The notes under the pieces were generated by a model. That model made no database searches and was not told the DNA's origin. It was given only the letters and a program-made list of their open reading frames with translations. This document shows positions 1 through 15,700 of a stretch of DNA of 64,000 bases, one piece after another. Within the stretch, counting starts at the first letter, position 1; the number at the start of each line of letters is the position of its first letter. Source of the DNA: Liolophura sinensis (taxonomy: Eukaryota; Mollusca; Polyplacophora; Chitonida; Chitonidae); NCBI RefSeq assembly GCF_032854445.1, contig NC_088298.1, positions 18,619,976 through 18,683,975 of the forward strand. Direction: 5' to 3'. A program made the position numbers and the translations under genes.

Positions 1-742
1 CCTGCTGATGGGCAACCCTTCCCACCGCCATTATCACCACTGGGGGCCAGATAAGTCAGAGAAAGAGGATAATGTTTGAAAAACTTCTCTAATTATCTAA
101 TTAAAAACTGATTTTGCCTAGTGTACTTCTCAGAGTGTAAATCATTAGATGAGATGACATTAAACAACACATGACATAAAAGATGCAGTATCCCTTTCCA
201 TATTTCTTTGAATCAGCCATGGCTCACCGATCTGCAAAGGGTAGGAGATATTGTGTGGAAATGTTCGGCTGATAAAGTTCAACTCGTTCAGTCTTACCAG
301 ACTTTCCCGAAACTGACACAGGGCTAGTCAAGATAACTTCAGAGTTAGATGGCACCGGTATCTTAAGACAGAAGCAGATTTACATGTGCCTTGGCTATGG
401 CTAGTGTAAACCAAATTTTCGGGTGATAACCCTTCTGAAATGCCTTCAAGCCTACTCTTTCTTTACTTTTACATCAAGTCCACTGTGTATTTAAACACAT
501 AAAATTTTATACCAATTCACCTTAGAAGATTCTTAGTGATGTACAACCTATACCAGAAAGTGACGGCTGTTGGTACACAATGAACGTTCCATAAACCGAC
601 ATCTATTATCAAAACCGACATATTATCGCTGTACCAGGCATGCTTACACAAGTTTGTGCAATGAAATACAAATCTAAATACAAATACAATTAGTTCCATT
701 CCCATTTTAGTTAAGTTTTTATTATTATTTTCTTTCTTTCAG

Positions 743-3700
743 ATCCCATCTGGGACGAATACATGACAAAATGGCCAAGCTTGGTAACGAAGCAGGTTGA
801 CACATACCACGCCGTCATAGAACAAAAAACGTAAAGGAATTTTTGCAAATATTATACACTTTCTAAAACTAAAATGTGTATACATACAACCGCCTTTCCA
901 CGTTATGTAGTTTTTTTTAATTTTAAAGTCTTTCATAAATATGTACTTTACCTTTATGGGTTTATTTCAGTGCAGTTATTTTTTGTTTATTTATTATATA
1001 TATATTGATAAAATATTGATTTTTGATGTGCTTTTCTAATTTTTATATTTCTGTATTGAGGTGTTTAAATATAGCAAAATAATGTGATTTATGCGCATGC
1101 ATGGTGTTGGAAAGCAGTAGCGTCGGTGTCAGCATTGGTGTCAGCATCGGTGTCCAATTAGACTCCTTCATTTAAACTGTATTGGTTAAATGTTTTCACT
1201 TAAATGTAGTTTGTTGCGTTTTCTGTCTGAGGTTATCTTGAGGGCTATTTAAACTTCATCAACCGGTGAACTGAATCGTGAAATGCGGTTGGACATTATA
1301 TTGGCCTGGTCTGGGTTTACTCTACACGCCTGATACATATGCTTGTACTTAACTGACTGCCCACCAAATACAAAATAGACATACTTTAGATTACCACCAA
1401 TTGTGCTATGCTTTGAAATTATTAATATATTTCTTGGTATATTCTACCTCCCGGGTATATACAGTGGGATATATCTTTTCCGTATGTCTTGTGGTACACA
1501 ATTTGAATACTAATTTCACTCATTCGCCTAGAACATTCCTTGGGTATTTCCAGCATCAGTGGAAACTGCTGAGTGTTTCTCTTTGCATAATACCGTCCTA
1601 ATTTCATACTTTACACGCTTTTTAGTTCTATGATCGTTTATGTTAAACGTGGTTTTGAGAATCTGTCTTGTGATTAGTACTGATATGGAACGTCCATTTG
1701 GGTTGACGACTGGTATGCAGATGTCTGTTTCTACTCACAAATGGTCACACTTCCTATCCTTTTTTTGAACTGTTCTGACTCTTCTTATTGTTCTGTTCCG
1801 GTGGGTGGCAGGTTCATGTATAATCAGGTGATATGTTTTATTTCCTAAGCAACTTTTTCAATTTTCGTACAAAAATACCATCGAGCGAATCAAGATTTCA
1901 CACACCCCTTGTTATATTTGGTTCTGATCTACAAGTTGCAATTTTGTTTCATTGTTTTATTTTCATTATATGTTTTCCTCTTTTTTTTTTGTCACCAGGG
2001 CAGGGAAAGGAATTGTCATTTGGAGGTCCTCGCGGAAAATAATTGAGATGATTGGCAAGCCAGGCTATGGTGAACATGATGGAATACACCTTGTTCGTCA
2101 GCCACTGTTGCTTGTGAGTAAATGTTAATACACGACAAGCACATTCACATTGTTTATTTCGGATGGGGGCATTGCCCCCGTGCGCTGCGCTCGTGCGTTG
2201 CACGTGTGATGAAGGACATTATTGTTTTTTATGTATACTTTGCAGATGTTCGACAAATGTTCTCCACAGTCGACTCCATATTTAAACTGACTAAAAATTA
2301 AAAATTCAAAGCCAATTGGACTGTATTATAAAACGTGTTTCTAACATATCTCTCTCGAATTTCCTGGATTATGTGCTTCAAAATATGAATTCTGTTTGGA
2401 ATGCCCCTTGAGATGTTTTACATGATTTTAAAATCTTCACGATTTTTTGGTTCGGTTATTTCCGTTATTCCTTCGACAACATGGCTTAAACCTGTTCTTA
2501 CCACGATACGGCTGCAATTTACAGTTTCGAGCACTCGGGTTCCTGGCAAGGAAATGGGTGAAATGCAGCCTTTTTCCTGTTCCTAAAATTCAAAGTACTA
2601 CATGACACTGAAATTATCGTATTTGAAGGTAGACACACTCTGATTACTTTTCCGGAAAGAATTTCTTAAGTAAAAGCCATATTTCTCATGTCATTTACTG
2701 AAATCTTCTTTAATATCTATCTCACCTGGATTAAATTTACTTTGATTTCACCTTTAGTACTTAAGTCACGTGACCAAATAGTGTGCTGATGATTGACTCA
2801 GAGCATCTATGGCATCATTGCGCAACTATGACTATTTCCATTATGGCGTTAGGTCATCCGTTCCGTCATCGTTCACGTGACTCAGTCTTGAACAAAACCC
2901 CTGCGCAGTTTTAAGCTGAGTACTTAGGCAATGTAGTCAAATGGTTTATGGTTTATGGTTTATTAATATTCAGAGCCAACAGGCCAGGAGCCCACTTACA
3001 GGTCTGATAACAGGGATACATACAGAGTAACAGAAGCGTATAATACACATATGCAGAGCTGGTAAAAGTAATGACACGGTATCGATACTGTGTAACACAG
3101 AGCACTGTGTGATGACGCCCATGGCTTGGAAGAAAACTCAGCCTGGCACCTTTTAGATTTGTGTACAGTGTAAGCGCATAGCCATGTGCCGTATATCTGT
3201 TCCGAGCCATAGGTTTATGCAAACAGCAATGTGTGATCACACCGATGGCGATGATCCGTCTAGATGTACTAAAGATAACCGTTTATTTGCGTTTATCCTG
3301 ACGACATCAAAAATGGTGGTTAGCAAAGTTTAGCTGGCTAACAGTCTGTATTATTCACAATTAAGCAGGTCAAAATTACTGTAAAATTACAGAAAGATAC
3401 CTTTATACTTAACAACGCCGACATATTATGGGCAGAACATTCGAAAAGACCGAGTTCCAAGTAATTGGATAGAAGAGCAGAGATATATATTTCTGAAAGT
3501 TAAGCAGGCAAGAGTGACATATAATTAACACGTACGGCGCAGAGAGAAGAGACACCGACGACAGTGACATGCCTCATTGATCTAGTATACGACATCACAA
3601 CTATACTAGCATTTTGCAAACTTTAGCGAGTTCCCCGAGATTCAGTTCAATGTTGTAATTGTATTTTTTAAAGTTTTTGAGTTGAAACTATGCCTGACTC

Positions 3701-6700
3701 CACTGTAAGCTTTAAACTTCACAGAGATTCAAATTACATGTGTCGAATATTTCAGTTTGTGCTTCTGGCTTCCATGAAGTGTTCTACTTTGGAGACGTTT
3801 CTCTCCCCTCTCAAAGACCCGTATGTGTCATGCGCACTAAAAAGCGATCTGGCGTTTTCGGATCGGACTGATGTTAAACTCTGGGTCTGGCTTAACTTTT
3901 AATACGCCTTTGACATGTTTGATAAAAATCACCAGAAACGGAATATTGAAATATATACAGGTGGGTTTAATTTAATGTGCAAATATTTCTATACATACAC
4001 AAAGAAAGTACATATAATTTCCGTCAGGTACGATATGTTTCGACATTAACGTAAGCCTATATATGCCTAATATACGTATCTTTAATCCACAGAAATCACA
4101 GATAATTTTCAACTGGCATTGCAACCGGTTTCTGGATTCCAAGGCAGGGCTGTGTTTTGCTGATCGACCCACCACTCTTGAGCCTCCCGAAAGTTCTCCG
4201 GACGTGGCTTTCCCAACAACCTTGGTAATAATCGGATTCTTGTAAGTTGAGATCAATATCGTTATTACTTTGAGCTGTGCTCTGCACATATCAGCTTTAG
4301 GCTCATAGGGACTATCATTCGAAATTCACTGCCTCACCTCAATTCTTCACTCACCTATCAACCACTAATCTAAAGAACCTGGTACAGTAGGGCGGGAATC
4401 GGCTCCAGAGAGCCGTGGTAATAAAGTGCAAATTTCAAAATCCCAGCACAATTCTGTAAATATCAAAATCAGAAGTATAAAACTTTATCGAAGCAGCCAT
4501 AAAAGTGATAGGGCCATAAAAAACATGGTTATTTAGTAATAACTCACCAGTTATGCACTCTAGGTCAAAAATGCCAATTTTTCGTTCAAACCAGGCACTG
4601 TGTTTTCGGTTTACAGAAAAGTATTTCTACTGAACTTTCATATTTATATTTCTACGTGCTATCAAAGTTTCGTTTCGGTTAACATTTCTCTTCATATATG
4701 AAACGTGAACTTTATAATGTGATCAGTTTTTTTTGTCAAATTTGGCAAGTGTAAAATCCGTATTTCTGCCATTGTTTCCTAGGCATCATTTGTAGCACAG
4801 TGAACTAACGAAATAAGTGTTAACATAAGTTAGAACGACTAACTGATCAGCAACAAAATCTCACAATGTTGAGCTATGTTACTACGCAATGTGTAGCAAC
4901 TACATGGCAAAACAATACGTGTGTCCTGGTGTGTCCAGAGCACAAACGGTCCTCTGGCCATCATTAACATTAACACGTTATGCGTGGCGGAAGTATAAGG
5001 CTGAAAGTTACATTCGTTACATATTTATTTAATTGATAGGTGCAGAACTGGGTGCTTAAGATTTTTCAGAACGTGACGTTAGTGGTACTGTGATTTCCCC
5101 CACTCTACACTGCCCAATTCAAAAAATGATATTTCAGTGTGACAGAAACAGACTACCCTTTTTTCGATTTTAATCACCTTAATAAGCGGCATGTTTGCCA
5201 TATAACAGGGAAAGAAGAGTAAAATACAACTGAAAGAAGACGTGTCCTGTTGGCTTGTTGAGGTTACCAGCTTTTTGCAGTGGGGCCCGATTCCCCGATT
5301 TATCATACCAGGCCCTTTCGGATTGAAATCGATGACATTTATGGAATTTATTGTTTTTCACTTTGATGCACTTTCCGATTTATAACTGATTTTGTTGTAC
5401 TTATGTACTGTTCGTTCTTTTACTACATTCCAAATCTTAAGCCTTACATTATTTTCTTATTTGATTGGTGATTTTCGCCGTTCTCAAGAACATTTCACTT
5501 ATACAACGTTGGTCAACATTATGTCAGGGGAAGTCCGTGACCTACCGCAGATTCATGGCAGACCTCTCCACATACGACAGGAAAGGAGCCTGATTTTAGC
5601 AAATCAGAATACATGTCACAAATTACCTCCATTTATCAATATTACCACAGATCCCAAATCTGTCAATTATTCTGTCCCTGTAATAGATGCATATTACATT
5701 ACAGAACGACTTATTTTGCAGATATATTTGTATTTTCCTTCTCCACAGGACATTTTTCTGCGTCTTGATATGGTCCTATCGTGTCCACAAATCATCACAA
5801 ACTGACTCTGGTAAGTGGCACTGGTAAATAACGTCACGTCACTTGTGTTCTTCCGCGCTTTGATTAGTTCATAGCTTGTGATGTAAATAATACAAATATA
5901 TGCAGTAATGCAGTTACTATATATTATATGTATGCATTTTTTTTGGTACATGTAAGAAGCCCCTTTATTTTCATATGTTGGTGTGATGTGGTGAAAGCGA
6001 GATTAATTCATTGTTAGATGCACTTACGTAGCTGGCGTTCAGTCCAGTAATTATAAGCTCAAATTTCAAAGTTGTATAATGCTTAGTGCTGAAGGCTTTA
6101 GCAACGAAGTTGTTAGCAACATAGGGATTAGCAAAATCGGACATACACAACTCACTTTGATATCATCTATTTGATGCACCACAGAAACCAGTGACGTTAC
6201 GTGTTACAATTCGTTACTGACGCGAACACACAATCTCATTGGTCAAAAGCCTGTCCCTTTGCATTGTTTTGTGTTATTGTTCATTAAATATGATGAGAAC
6301 ATGACACTTTGGGTAACTCTAGACCAGTAATAACAATCTCTAATACATTGCAGTGAACATCACTGCATATTTTGTACCTAATTCTGCTTAAGCAATGGTG
6401 CTAAGAGCATGTAGATTGTTACCATTTATGCATTTACGTGAGAAGTTAAGAAATCCTAACTGAGGTGAATTGACAAGAGGCTCTGCTCCATGTGTGACCA
6501 CTGGCCAAAAATTACACTGTCGTAGCTCACCTGGTTTGACTCTTGATGCTGTAGTCTTGTATATTTACGGTCTCTCCAAAAGAGCTAGGGCCTCAAATTG
6601 CTACTCTTGAATACTGGCTAATGAAATGGTTGTGTGCAATGAAGCATAGAACACAGGAATCTATACTGAGATTTACCAGCGGAGATCATAAACAATGCGC

Positions 6701-9700
6701 TGAGCCCGTATTGATCAAACGTCTTAAGACATAAGTAAAAAAATTCAAACACAATTACACATAAAATGCTTTGTTCTAGAAAGTTTAAAAATTGTGCACG
6801 CGTTCTTACCTGCATAACAATATTTTAGCTACAATTTGAGTTATTTTCCAATCTGAATTTAGCATTTTAAGAACATGCAATTTATGATTTAAGTCTTGAG
6901 TTGCTCGATAAATACGGGCACTGGATTTCATAATCCAAACTCGAACATTGTTGAGGCAAACGTCTCAGTCCGCGGACCAAGTAATATTCCATGATGCGTC
7001 AGTGCACTCTTTGTAAAAGAAAAGAGTATTGCTCAGCGTCACACAAGGCCTTGTACAAAAGGCCTCCAGACGTTTATGCTGCATGTAAATGGAGAGTGTG
7101 ACAAAGCTACGCCTTTCTTTACATTTGCACATTTGTTTGTTGACTTACACATACAGTCGAAACAGTGAGAGCTGGAATCGAGCAAGCTGTCTTACTGTTC
7201 AAGTGCCTAATAGTCGTGTTAAATGCAAGTTTTCGTTTTGTTTGTAGGTAAAGAGGAAGAAATCCAAAATATACAAAGCTTCTTTGTGTCCGTTGTGAAA
7301 TTGTGCATCATCATGGCTTACTTTTACTTGTGCATGAGGTAAAGGAAATCAGCTACGAAAGTTGAAATATTAAGCCGTATCACAATGCATTTGTTTATAC
7401 TGATTTATTTATTGTTCGGTGTTTTTCGCCGTACTCAAGAATATTTCACTTATACGACAACCACCAGCATTATGGTCGGAGGAAACCGGACAGTGCATCT
7501 GCAGGCTGCTGCCAGACCTTCCCACGTACACGTGCGAACGCTGGTTACTAACTCCTACCATAAAGATCGTTCGTTTGATAGACACTTCTGAAAGTAAATC
7601 GTTTTCATATAAATACTTATATAGTTTACATGTATTTGTGATACAATAGGTGATAATTAGTGTATGATATGACAAAGAAACATTTCATTTCAGCTTCATA
7701 ATTTGACACTTCTACACAAGAATAAAATAAATAAATGCATAAATATTTGCTCTCGTTTTAGGAGCCCGGCAGTGCAGAAGACATGGAAAACATTCTCCTT
7801 GTTACACTTTATTGCTCCATTAGTCCTTCTGCTTATCATTGGAATCATGTTTTCCCGGCAAGCCAGTGATGTAAGTATAATACCGCGCGAGGGGGATTTC
7901 TCGTATCTTAGCGAATTTTCTGACAAAGAAGCTTTTCATTTTTTCACGTGTTTATGTGTTATGAAATTAAGTACGCAAAGGACGTTACAGTAAGTATATC
8001 ACGATTAACAAAATGAAGACCAATCAGAAAAGCATGACTGGACTCCGGCTGGAATTTACATCCTGATTTGATAGTTCTTAAAGCCGTGCTCAATATCTTT
8101 TCAATTATACGGCGTCGTCAGTTGTACAGGCCAAAGAAACTAGAGTGCCCTTACTAATCAGCAACCTTTGATTTGGAGTCCATGTTATTTCCTGTCTATT
8201 GAAACCTTGTCTGACCATAGAGAACGCATGTGTTCCGTACAAGTTGGTTTAACCTGTGGACTCCGACTTCACTTACACATAGACCCGATCTGTAGCCCAA
8301 AGAAACAACTTTACGAAATATCAAGAAATAATAACAAAACAAAATGATCAATAAATAAAGTAAATCATTATTTTCTTTACAGAATAGCTGGCTAAATCGT
8401 GAACAAACAACAGAATGGAAGGGATGGATGCAGTTGTTTTTACTACTGTGTAATTTTACTGGAGCAGACCAAGTAAGTAACAAAGTTAGGGAGCATATGG
8501 AGAAATGTGAGAGACGACTGTTTATCTCCTTGCTGGCATAGACGCAGTACCAATGCTCCGCGGAGAGGTTCAATTTTTAGAGGAAAAGTTTATAGATCAA
8601 GAGGAAACTCAGACGTTTATTTGTTAACCCATGTTCTTGAGTTGAAATAAAGCAAGCACCAAATCATTTGACCATATATCACACATCCAAAAAACAGGAG
8701 AGAAGTAAATCACAAATAAAGTGAACAAGCGCAGTAAGACCTCTTGTGATCTCGGTTACAAAGGTAAAATACGAATATACCCCTGAAGCCTCAGTCACAC
8801 CAACGTCACAAAAACCACGTTATATTCAACGAGGTCAAAGGTTCCCGATTTACCTCGATTAAAATTCAAGAAATCGCTTGCAGTCAAGCCTAAGTTGAGA
8901 CTTAGTAAGGGTACCACTATCGGAGAGTAAAGATGAGAAACAACTTGCTTGTTCAACTCTCAGATCAGCGATAGGCCTTACACAAGATCAAACAAAGAAA
9001 CACGAAGACACTTGAATAAGTTCAATACATATATTTTAATAAAATTGACAAATAATACAAATGACAATAATATATAAAACAATACAAATAATTGCAAATA
9101 TATATAATATCTGACAGCGTACAAATCCAGATGGAACATTCTGGTTTTCAAGGGCAAGTCAGTCCGCGTAAATATAGAATCCACAGTTAAGATGAATTAC
9201 TCAATCTACGCATGACAATCTGACAAGTTGTTAATTTCCTAACTGCCTGTAAATGTGTAAATTCTTAGGGCGGACAAGTTGACAGTAGCGTCCGAGATGC
9301 GGAACTGTCGGAAATATACACAAAACCCCTTTCAGGGCAAACTGAGATAAAATATAGGTAATTGCACAAAGAGACAGCGTGCGATACAAGCTCAAAATTA
9401 ACGTCTTAAAAATAGCCAGCGACAAAACACAAGCTCACAAAGTGCTCTATAGAGAAATTGGAGTACAAATGACGAATGTAGAATTTTGTGAAAGCCGATA
9501 TCTCCAAACCCAGTGAAATCCTTCACAGTGAATGACAGTAAACATGACTGTTCTCAAGTGGACTTAGGTAAATAACTGCTCTCAAGTGGACTTGAATGGT
9601 AGACTGCTAGCTTCACAAGTCCGTCGCTCATATTTATGGCTTAACGTAAAAGAAAACTCTGGATGGTTTGATCGGAAGCATGTTTACAACACAAATGCAT

Positions 9701-12700
9701 ATTTCCAGAAAGAGCCCTCTATTCACAATGCAACTAAATTCGTAAACACTTGAAGCCTCGAGAACGCTCGACCAAATTAGAGTGCAGGCTAGAACGTACA
9801 TGACAAAAATGTAATCGCCGTCATATCTGCAAAAGTGGAAAGGTATTGAGTTCGATATTAAATTCCAATTTGGCAATTAATCAAATTATGAATGAAATGA
9901 TTGTTTCAGGCTCTTCCACTAACCTTTGCAGTGCGTGCATTTGTCTCGTCATATCTCTTTCTCTTCGCCTTCGGACATTTCTCTTACTTCTGGAGCACGC
10001 AGAGCATCAGTATTGGGAGATTGTTCCAGGTAAGCTATATGTGAGACGGCAAGACGTATGTCAAGAACACTGCTCCTTTGCCATCCCTATTTCCCTGGAG
10101 CAGAATGCGTCATTTTTGTTTTAACTTTAGTCTTTTGCTGCATTTAACATTAAACACTTTCCTGTCCTTCAAGGACCGCATCCAAAACAACTAGTACGTG
10201 TTTTTGTATTTTTGTCCGTAAATCAAGTTGCCTTTTGTCGTAAATACTGGTGATAACGGAAATTTGCGAAAAATGTCGCCTTGGAGTTTCTAGGAGGTAT
10301 GTAAACAAGTGGATCATCAGTTCGCATGTTTTGTCTTTAAGCGGTATTTAAGCGGATTTATCACCCTTGGAAATGTGTAAATTAGTTTTAAAGTAGTTAA
10401 CTTTTTCACTTCTTTTATCGGAATGACACGATCTATCAGGCAAGCAGAAAGATGACCTGTCACATATCTGCTCATTTAAACACATCAGCTGTTTACACTA
10501 TACACGTCGTTGTACTGGTTGCCTTTATAAAACAGTTTTACTGCAGCCTTGTGTTTTTCGACGGTTCTCAATATTCGGAAATGGGTTCCTTCAGTTACAA
10601 GCTTAAGTTACAATCAACCGAAAGGAGTTAACTGCTCTTTATTTCGATGAGAGTTAATTGGTGATATCCTTTACGTCATGGCCATACCGAGTGATGAAAT
10701 ATGTGATCAACCCTTTATTTACAGTGTTAGACAACGGACTGTCAATGGTATTTATCACTGTATACATTACACTTTTAGTGACCTTTCTGTTTCTCCCCTT
10801 TTTTTGCTGTGGAACTGTCCACTAGTCCTGCTTTTCCGATCGTAAGTGGGAAGAAATCTACAGATGGCCGTGGAATTCCAACGGGCTCTGACCAGTTTGC
10901 TCTCGCCATAATGTTGGCTTATAAGAAAAATGCCCCTGTGTACAGCATGAAACACAAATAAAACAAATAAATAAATGTTTCAGTCCTCATCGCGCATGTC
11001 TAAATCTCCTTCGGAACAAATGTGTAAACATTTTGCTGAATGTATAGCGATTCTTGAAACATTTTGGTTTTTGTTTCAGATCATTTTTCGCTTGAACCTG
11101 CTCACGATCACTTTGTGTTTGGTAACGTGGAAAAGTTACACCACCCATTTTTTTGTCCTCCTGGCTACAGGCTGGTTCCTGATAATTTGTGTAACCATGG
11201 CAACCTGTGCTCGAATGATACAGCTTCAACGTAAGTTTCCGAAAGTACGGTGCATCAAACCGTTAACCACAAGTCTCTTGACGTTGTTTCGTATTCAAAA
11301 ATGCATTCCAATATATGAAAAAATATTCGTTTAAATTTCTGAGGATATGTTACCATTATCATGGGATATATAAATAAGTTTGTGGCTCACTGTAACAGCT
11401 GACTAAATTGTGTTTGACGAGAAATCTTCTGACGCTTTCTCCTTTGTGGTTTCAGTTGGTGGAAATCGAAGTTACAAAGCTGTGTATATAAAACTTGTAC
11501 TCTGGTTTGTTGTGATAACTGTGGCCTGTGGATTCGGGGTAAGTCTGACAACTACATAAGGCTAAAGTTTAACAAAGACGACCTTCCTTTAATTCCCAAA
11601 CACCGATAATGAAAGACTGCCAATGTCTGACATTAAACGGATATTTTTGCCGAGTAATCGATAGTTTGTAAAGAATGTAATGTTATTTGTGTAACCAAGA
11701 TTATATTGGATCGAGACAAGCTGTATTCATGTATGGGGCTCCCGTGACCTAGTGGTTAGCGTGTCAGCACGGCGTAATGACAGGAACCTGTCGCCGTGAG
11801 CTCAAGTCCGGCTTATGCTGGCTCCCACTCCAGGTCGTACATGTGAAGACCTGTCAACAGCCTTCGATTGGTCCATGGTTAAAATAATGCTTGCCGCCTT
11901 CGTATAAGTGAAATATTTTTGAGTGCGGCATAAAACACCAGTCAAATAAGTACTTTATTTTCTGAATGGGTAGGGATTTTTTTAAAGATTTTTCCGCACT
12001 CAGTGCTTGTGGAGCCTTGATGACAATAACCTGTCAACGGTAGTCGTGTGTGACCAGTTGTCTTTCGTTCATTGCAGGTCTATTAAATCCATTATTTAAT
12101 AAATTTGATTACTGGCAAGCACAAGATTTTTATACAAGTAATAGCAAGTAATAATACCGATACATCAACCATCAACGTGTTTCGCTTACATCAGCTCTCA
12201 TCGATTATTTCAGATATTATGGAAGGCTGGATTCGCCATTCTGCCCGTTTCTCTCACACAACCGAATGGGTCTGTCCCAGAATGGATTTGGCGTTTACAG
12301 CTGGACAGATATGTGAGTACCGCAATATTGCTAAGTGATGTAACGCGTTCCGTTATTCAAAACGACTTCTTTTTGTTCATAATTTTGTTGTCTGTGTTTT
12401 ATGTATGTCAAAGCAGAATAACACAATCATTAGTAACTATATGCTAGCCATTTTTCATGTATTTTTGAGTAAGAACTTGCTCGTTTGTAGGAGAGTGGAT
12501 CGCAGTCCACTGATTAGAGGCAGTAGTCAAATAGTACGCATGAGTTGCGGGTTCAAATCCTGCATTAGAGAGGAAATTTGTAGATAAACCTGTCTAACTA
12601 TTTGCCTTGTTGACCAGGAGCTGTCTTAGACGCTGGTGTGGCCGTTTGCACAGTTTAAGTGTCGGAATGTTCGTCAGAGTAGTTCCTCGCAGGTCGGTAG

Positions 12701-15700
12701 GACATTATAGACCAATAAAGTGAAAAGTTAACAAGACGCAAGTCAAATATACAACATAGAGACGTTGCAGTCTTACCAATGCCTTGAGAAACCATTGTGT
12801 GCAGACTAATTTTGCCTTTGCATGGCTCTTGTCACAGGATAACGGAGTCTTCTCTGCATTTCAGACTGTCATAGGGGGACTGGCCTTTGCTTGTACTTAC
12901 CATTACATAAAACAGAGGTCGTCAGTGGATTATCTTAAGACGGAGAACAAACACGGAAGGAAATTGTCAATCGGCGTGTTTTTAGTATGCGTTATATGCT
13001 TAACGGTGAGTATCAGTAATCCAGAAACCCTTGATACAACAGAAAACTACTTTGCAATATTCCTTGGACCTTTCTCCGGTTTTCTCCCACCATAATGTTG
13101 GCCGCCTTCGTATAAGGGAAATATTCTTGAGAACGACGCAAAACAACAAGCAAATCAACACTTTCTAATATTTATTTATTTGATTGGTGTTTTACGCCGT
13201 ACTCAAGCATATTTCACTTATACGACGGCGGCCAGCATTATTATGGGTGGAAATCGGGCAGAGCCCGGCGGAAACCTACGACCATCCGTAGGTTGCTAGC
13301 AGACCTTCCCACGTACGGCCGGAGAGGAAGCCAGCATGAGCTGGACTTCAACTCACAGCGACCGCATTGGTGATCCTGGGTCATTACGCTGCGCGCTAAC
13401 CAACTGAGCCTAACTTTCTAATAAGGTGACTTGATAAAAGAATAGCAAATCGGATAAATGACGCAATGGGGAAGAGTATGATTCTTTATTATGTGCAAGA
13501 CCTGCCAAAAATGGTTATCTAACTCAAAATTGGAGAGCAACTATGGCGTAGTTTATGAAGTTGGTAAACGGACTAGTTCGCTAAATAACAGACCAAAACA
13601 GTAATGGCTTACTAAACAACGAGTAAACATTTGTTTATGTACAGACGAAAGAGCCAAGCAAGTAAATAAATTTGCTTCAAAAGTGGGCTTTTTTTAACAG
13701 CCTGCCCTTATTATGTCAGAAACGCAAAGCTTGTTACCACTAAATCGTTTAATCCATATGCATATGGCAATTTTTGGAAAATTAAAAATTTATCCGATAA
13801 ATGAGCCAGATCAGTATGTTTTCGTCGTGTTAAATTAGATTGCCACGTAGGATATGTGAACAGTTGCAATCAAAGCGCAACTGAGACATGTTTTGTTATC
13901 GACACCTGATATTCTGGCATGGTACTCGGTTTGAATACTGATTTCACTCAGTTGCATAGCACATACCTTGCGCCTTTCATGCATCACTGAAAACTGTTGA
14001 CTTCTTCTCTTTTCGTGATTCCCTCTTATTTTCGTACTTTATATACATTCTTAGTTCTTTGGTGGTTTGCCTTATACGTTGTTTTGGGAATTGACCTTGC
14101 GAATTATGAACGACTGATATACAGACATCTGTTTCGACGCATTGATTCAGTGATAGAAGAATAGATTATGTTATTGCTGCAAACTGCTATGTTATTTATG
14201 ACTTATACCTTCTTTTATTTCAACAGAATGCTGTTGTCGATGTATTGTGTTGTTCATAACTTAAAACTGTGTTGCAGGGACATATATTTGAAATAGCAGA
14301 TGTAAAAACCTGCTGACACTCTGACCCTCTTCCTATTTTCAGGTGTATGGGTTGTCTTCCCTCAAGTGTGTAGGACAGTTGGACTGCCTTGATGTTTATC
14401 CTTTTGTCAGTCTGATCCCGGTGAGTTTTACATGAATGCCGCTAAGCATGATTAAACTATATCATGTTTTACCTTTTGGCCTAATTTGGCTCAAATGTAG
14501 AAAAAATATCCACTAGAGCTCTGAAATAAACAATACTTTGTGGGGTGTTTCTGTTTGAACAGTTACTTTAACAAGTCAAGTTACTTTGAAAATTATACCT
14601 AAGCCATCAATCATGGAATAGCCCCCCCCCCCCCCGCCCCCCAAAGCAAATGCTATCGGGAAAACTCAAAAACTCTTGTAGTTTTTTTCTTTGTTTTACA
14701 ACTTTAGGTAATCTCATTTGTCGTGTTACGGAACCAGTTCACTTACTTCCGGTCGCGATACAGCCCGGTCTTCGCTTGGTTTGGGAAGATGTCTTTAGAG
14801 GTAAGTTCATACCTAGCGTCTTTCCTGCATTATTCAAAACTGTTGACTGCTTCTCTTTTGTACGATTCCAGATGTACTAAGATGTATCCTATCTTAGTTT
14901 TTTGTGGTTTCTTGTTGTTGGAAACGTTTGTTACGTTGTTTTGGGAATTGATCTTGCGACTATGAATATACGAATGTCTGTTTCGACGCTCTCGTGGGAA
15001 GTTCTGTCAGAAACATGCGGATGGTCGTAGGTTTCGTAGGTAAATATGAACAGAGCGTCCAGAATCTTTGGACTCCGTTTAGTTGTCTAATTTCAGGGGT
15101 ACATATTCATCGTTACACCGCCACGTTGGAATACATGAACAGCTGCAACCGAAGTGCAACTGTGACACATATTTCAATTATTGACTTGCACGGTATACGA
15201 TTTGAATACAAATCGTCTAGAAGAATGTTTGTTCAGGATGATTGCAAACCTGATAACTGAGGTTTTAACTACAAACTTTGTCATGTGCCTTCTGTGGTGT
15301 AATGATTTTCCCGGTTTCCTGTTCTAATTTCCTCCATTCTGACGTCATACAAATTAAACATTCGCGAAGAAGGCGTGAAATACTAGTCAAATAATTCAAT
15401 TGATAACGTTAAATGTTAAATGGCAATCCAAAGGAGAGTTGTTATTTCGCTGCAAGGTTTTACAGAATACAGACTACTGTAATGGCGAGACAAAAGAAAA
15501 GATGATCGACACACAAAAACCGTGTCAAAACAAACCATGAGACAGGGGTTTATATTGAAACAGGTATTTGAAGAATTATAAAGATTCGTTTTATGCCAAG
15601 GGAGATTACTATGTCAGCCCAGCCGTCATGTGATAATAGTCATTTTTGTCACATCTGCTTCAAATCAGGTCTCACGGCGTCTAAGTGTTGAAGATATGTA

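Larger units (their letters stand above)
1..6627. repeat. Large direct duplication, copy 1
   Basis: Matches 56349-64000 in the same orientation with a few percent or less divergence in introns plus small indels, and it starts at base 1, so its left border is outside the window. It holds CASD1-like exons at 743, 1999, 4093 and 5749. Copy 2 has an extra 1016-bp solo LTR plus one target copy. Confidence 0.95.

Noticed and set aside
743-833. Reading the exon at 743 as a terminal exon ending in EQKT-stop
   Set aside because: The stop falls within the donor gtaaag; splicing at 830 joins in frame to the exon with DGIHL, as in CASD1 proteins.
2233-2287. A further coding exon after ttgcag at 2245 (58573 in copy 2)
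   Set aside because: It would end the protein at once with a stop; splicing from 2113 to 4093 instead gives a good CASD1 match through the hinge.
5392-5805. 137-codon frame, present in both duplication copies
   Set aside because: Overlaps a SINE fragment and reads exon 5749-5810 in the wrong phase; its persistence only reflects the recent duplication.
8600-9850. A third solo LTR
   Set aside because: TGTTA at 8623 looked promising, but no matching TAACA end or target duplication was found.
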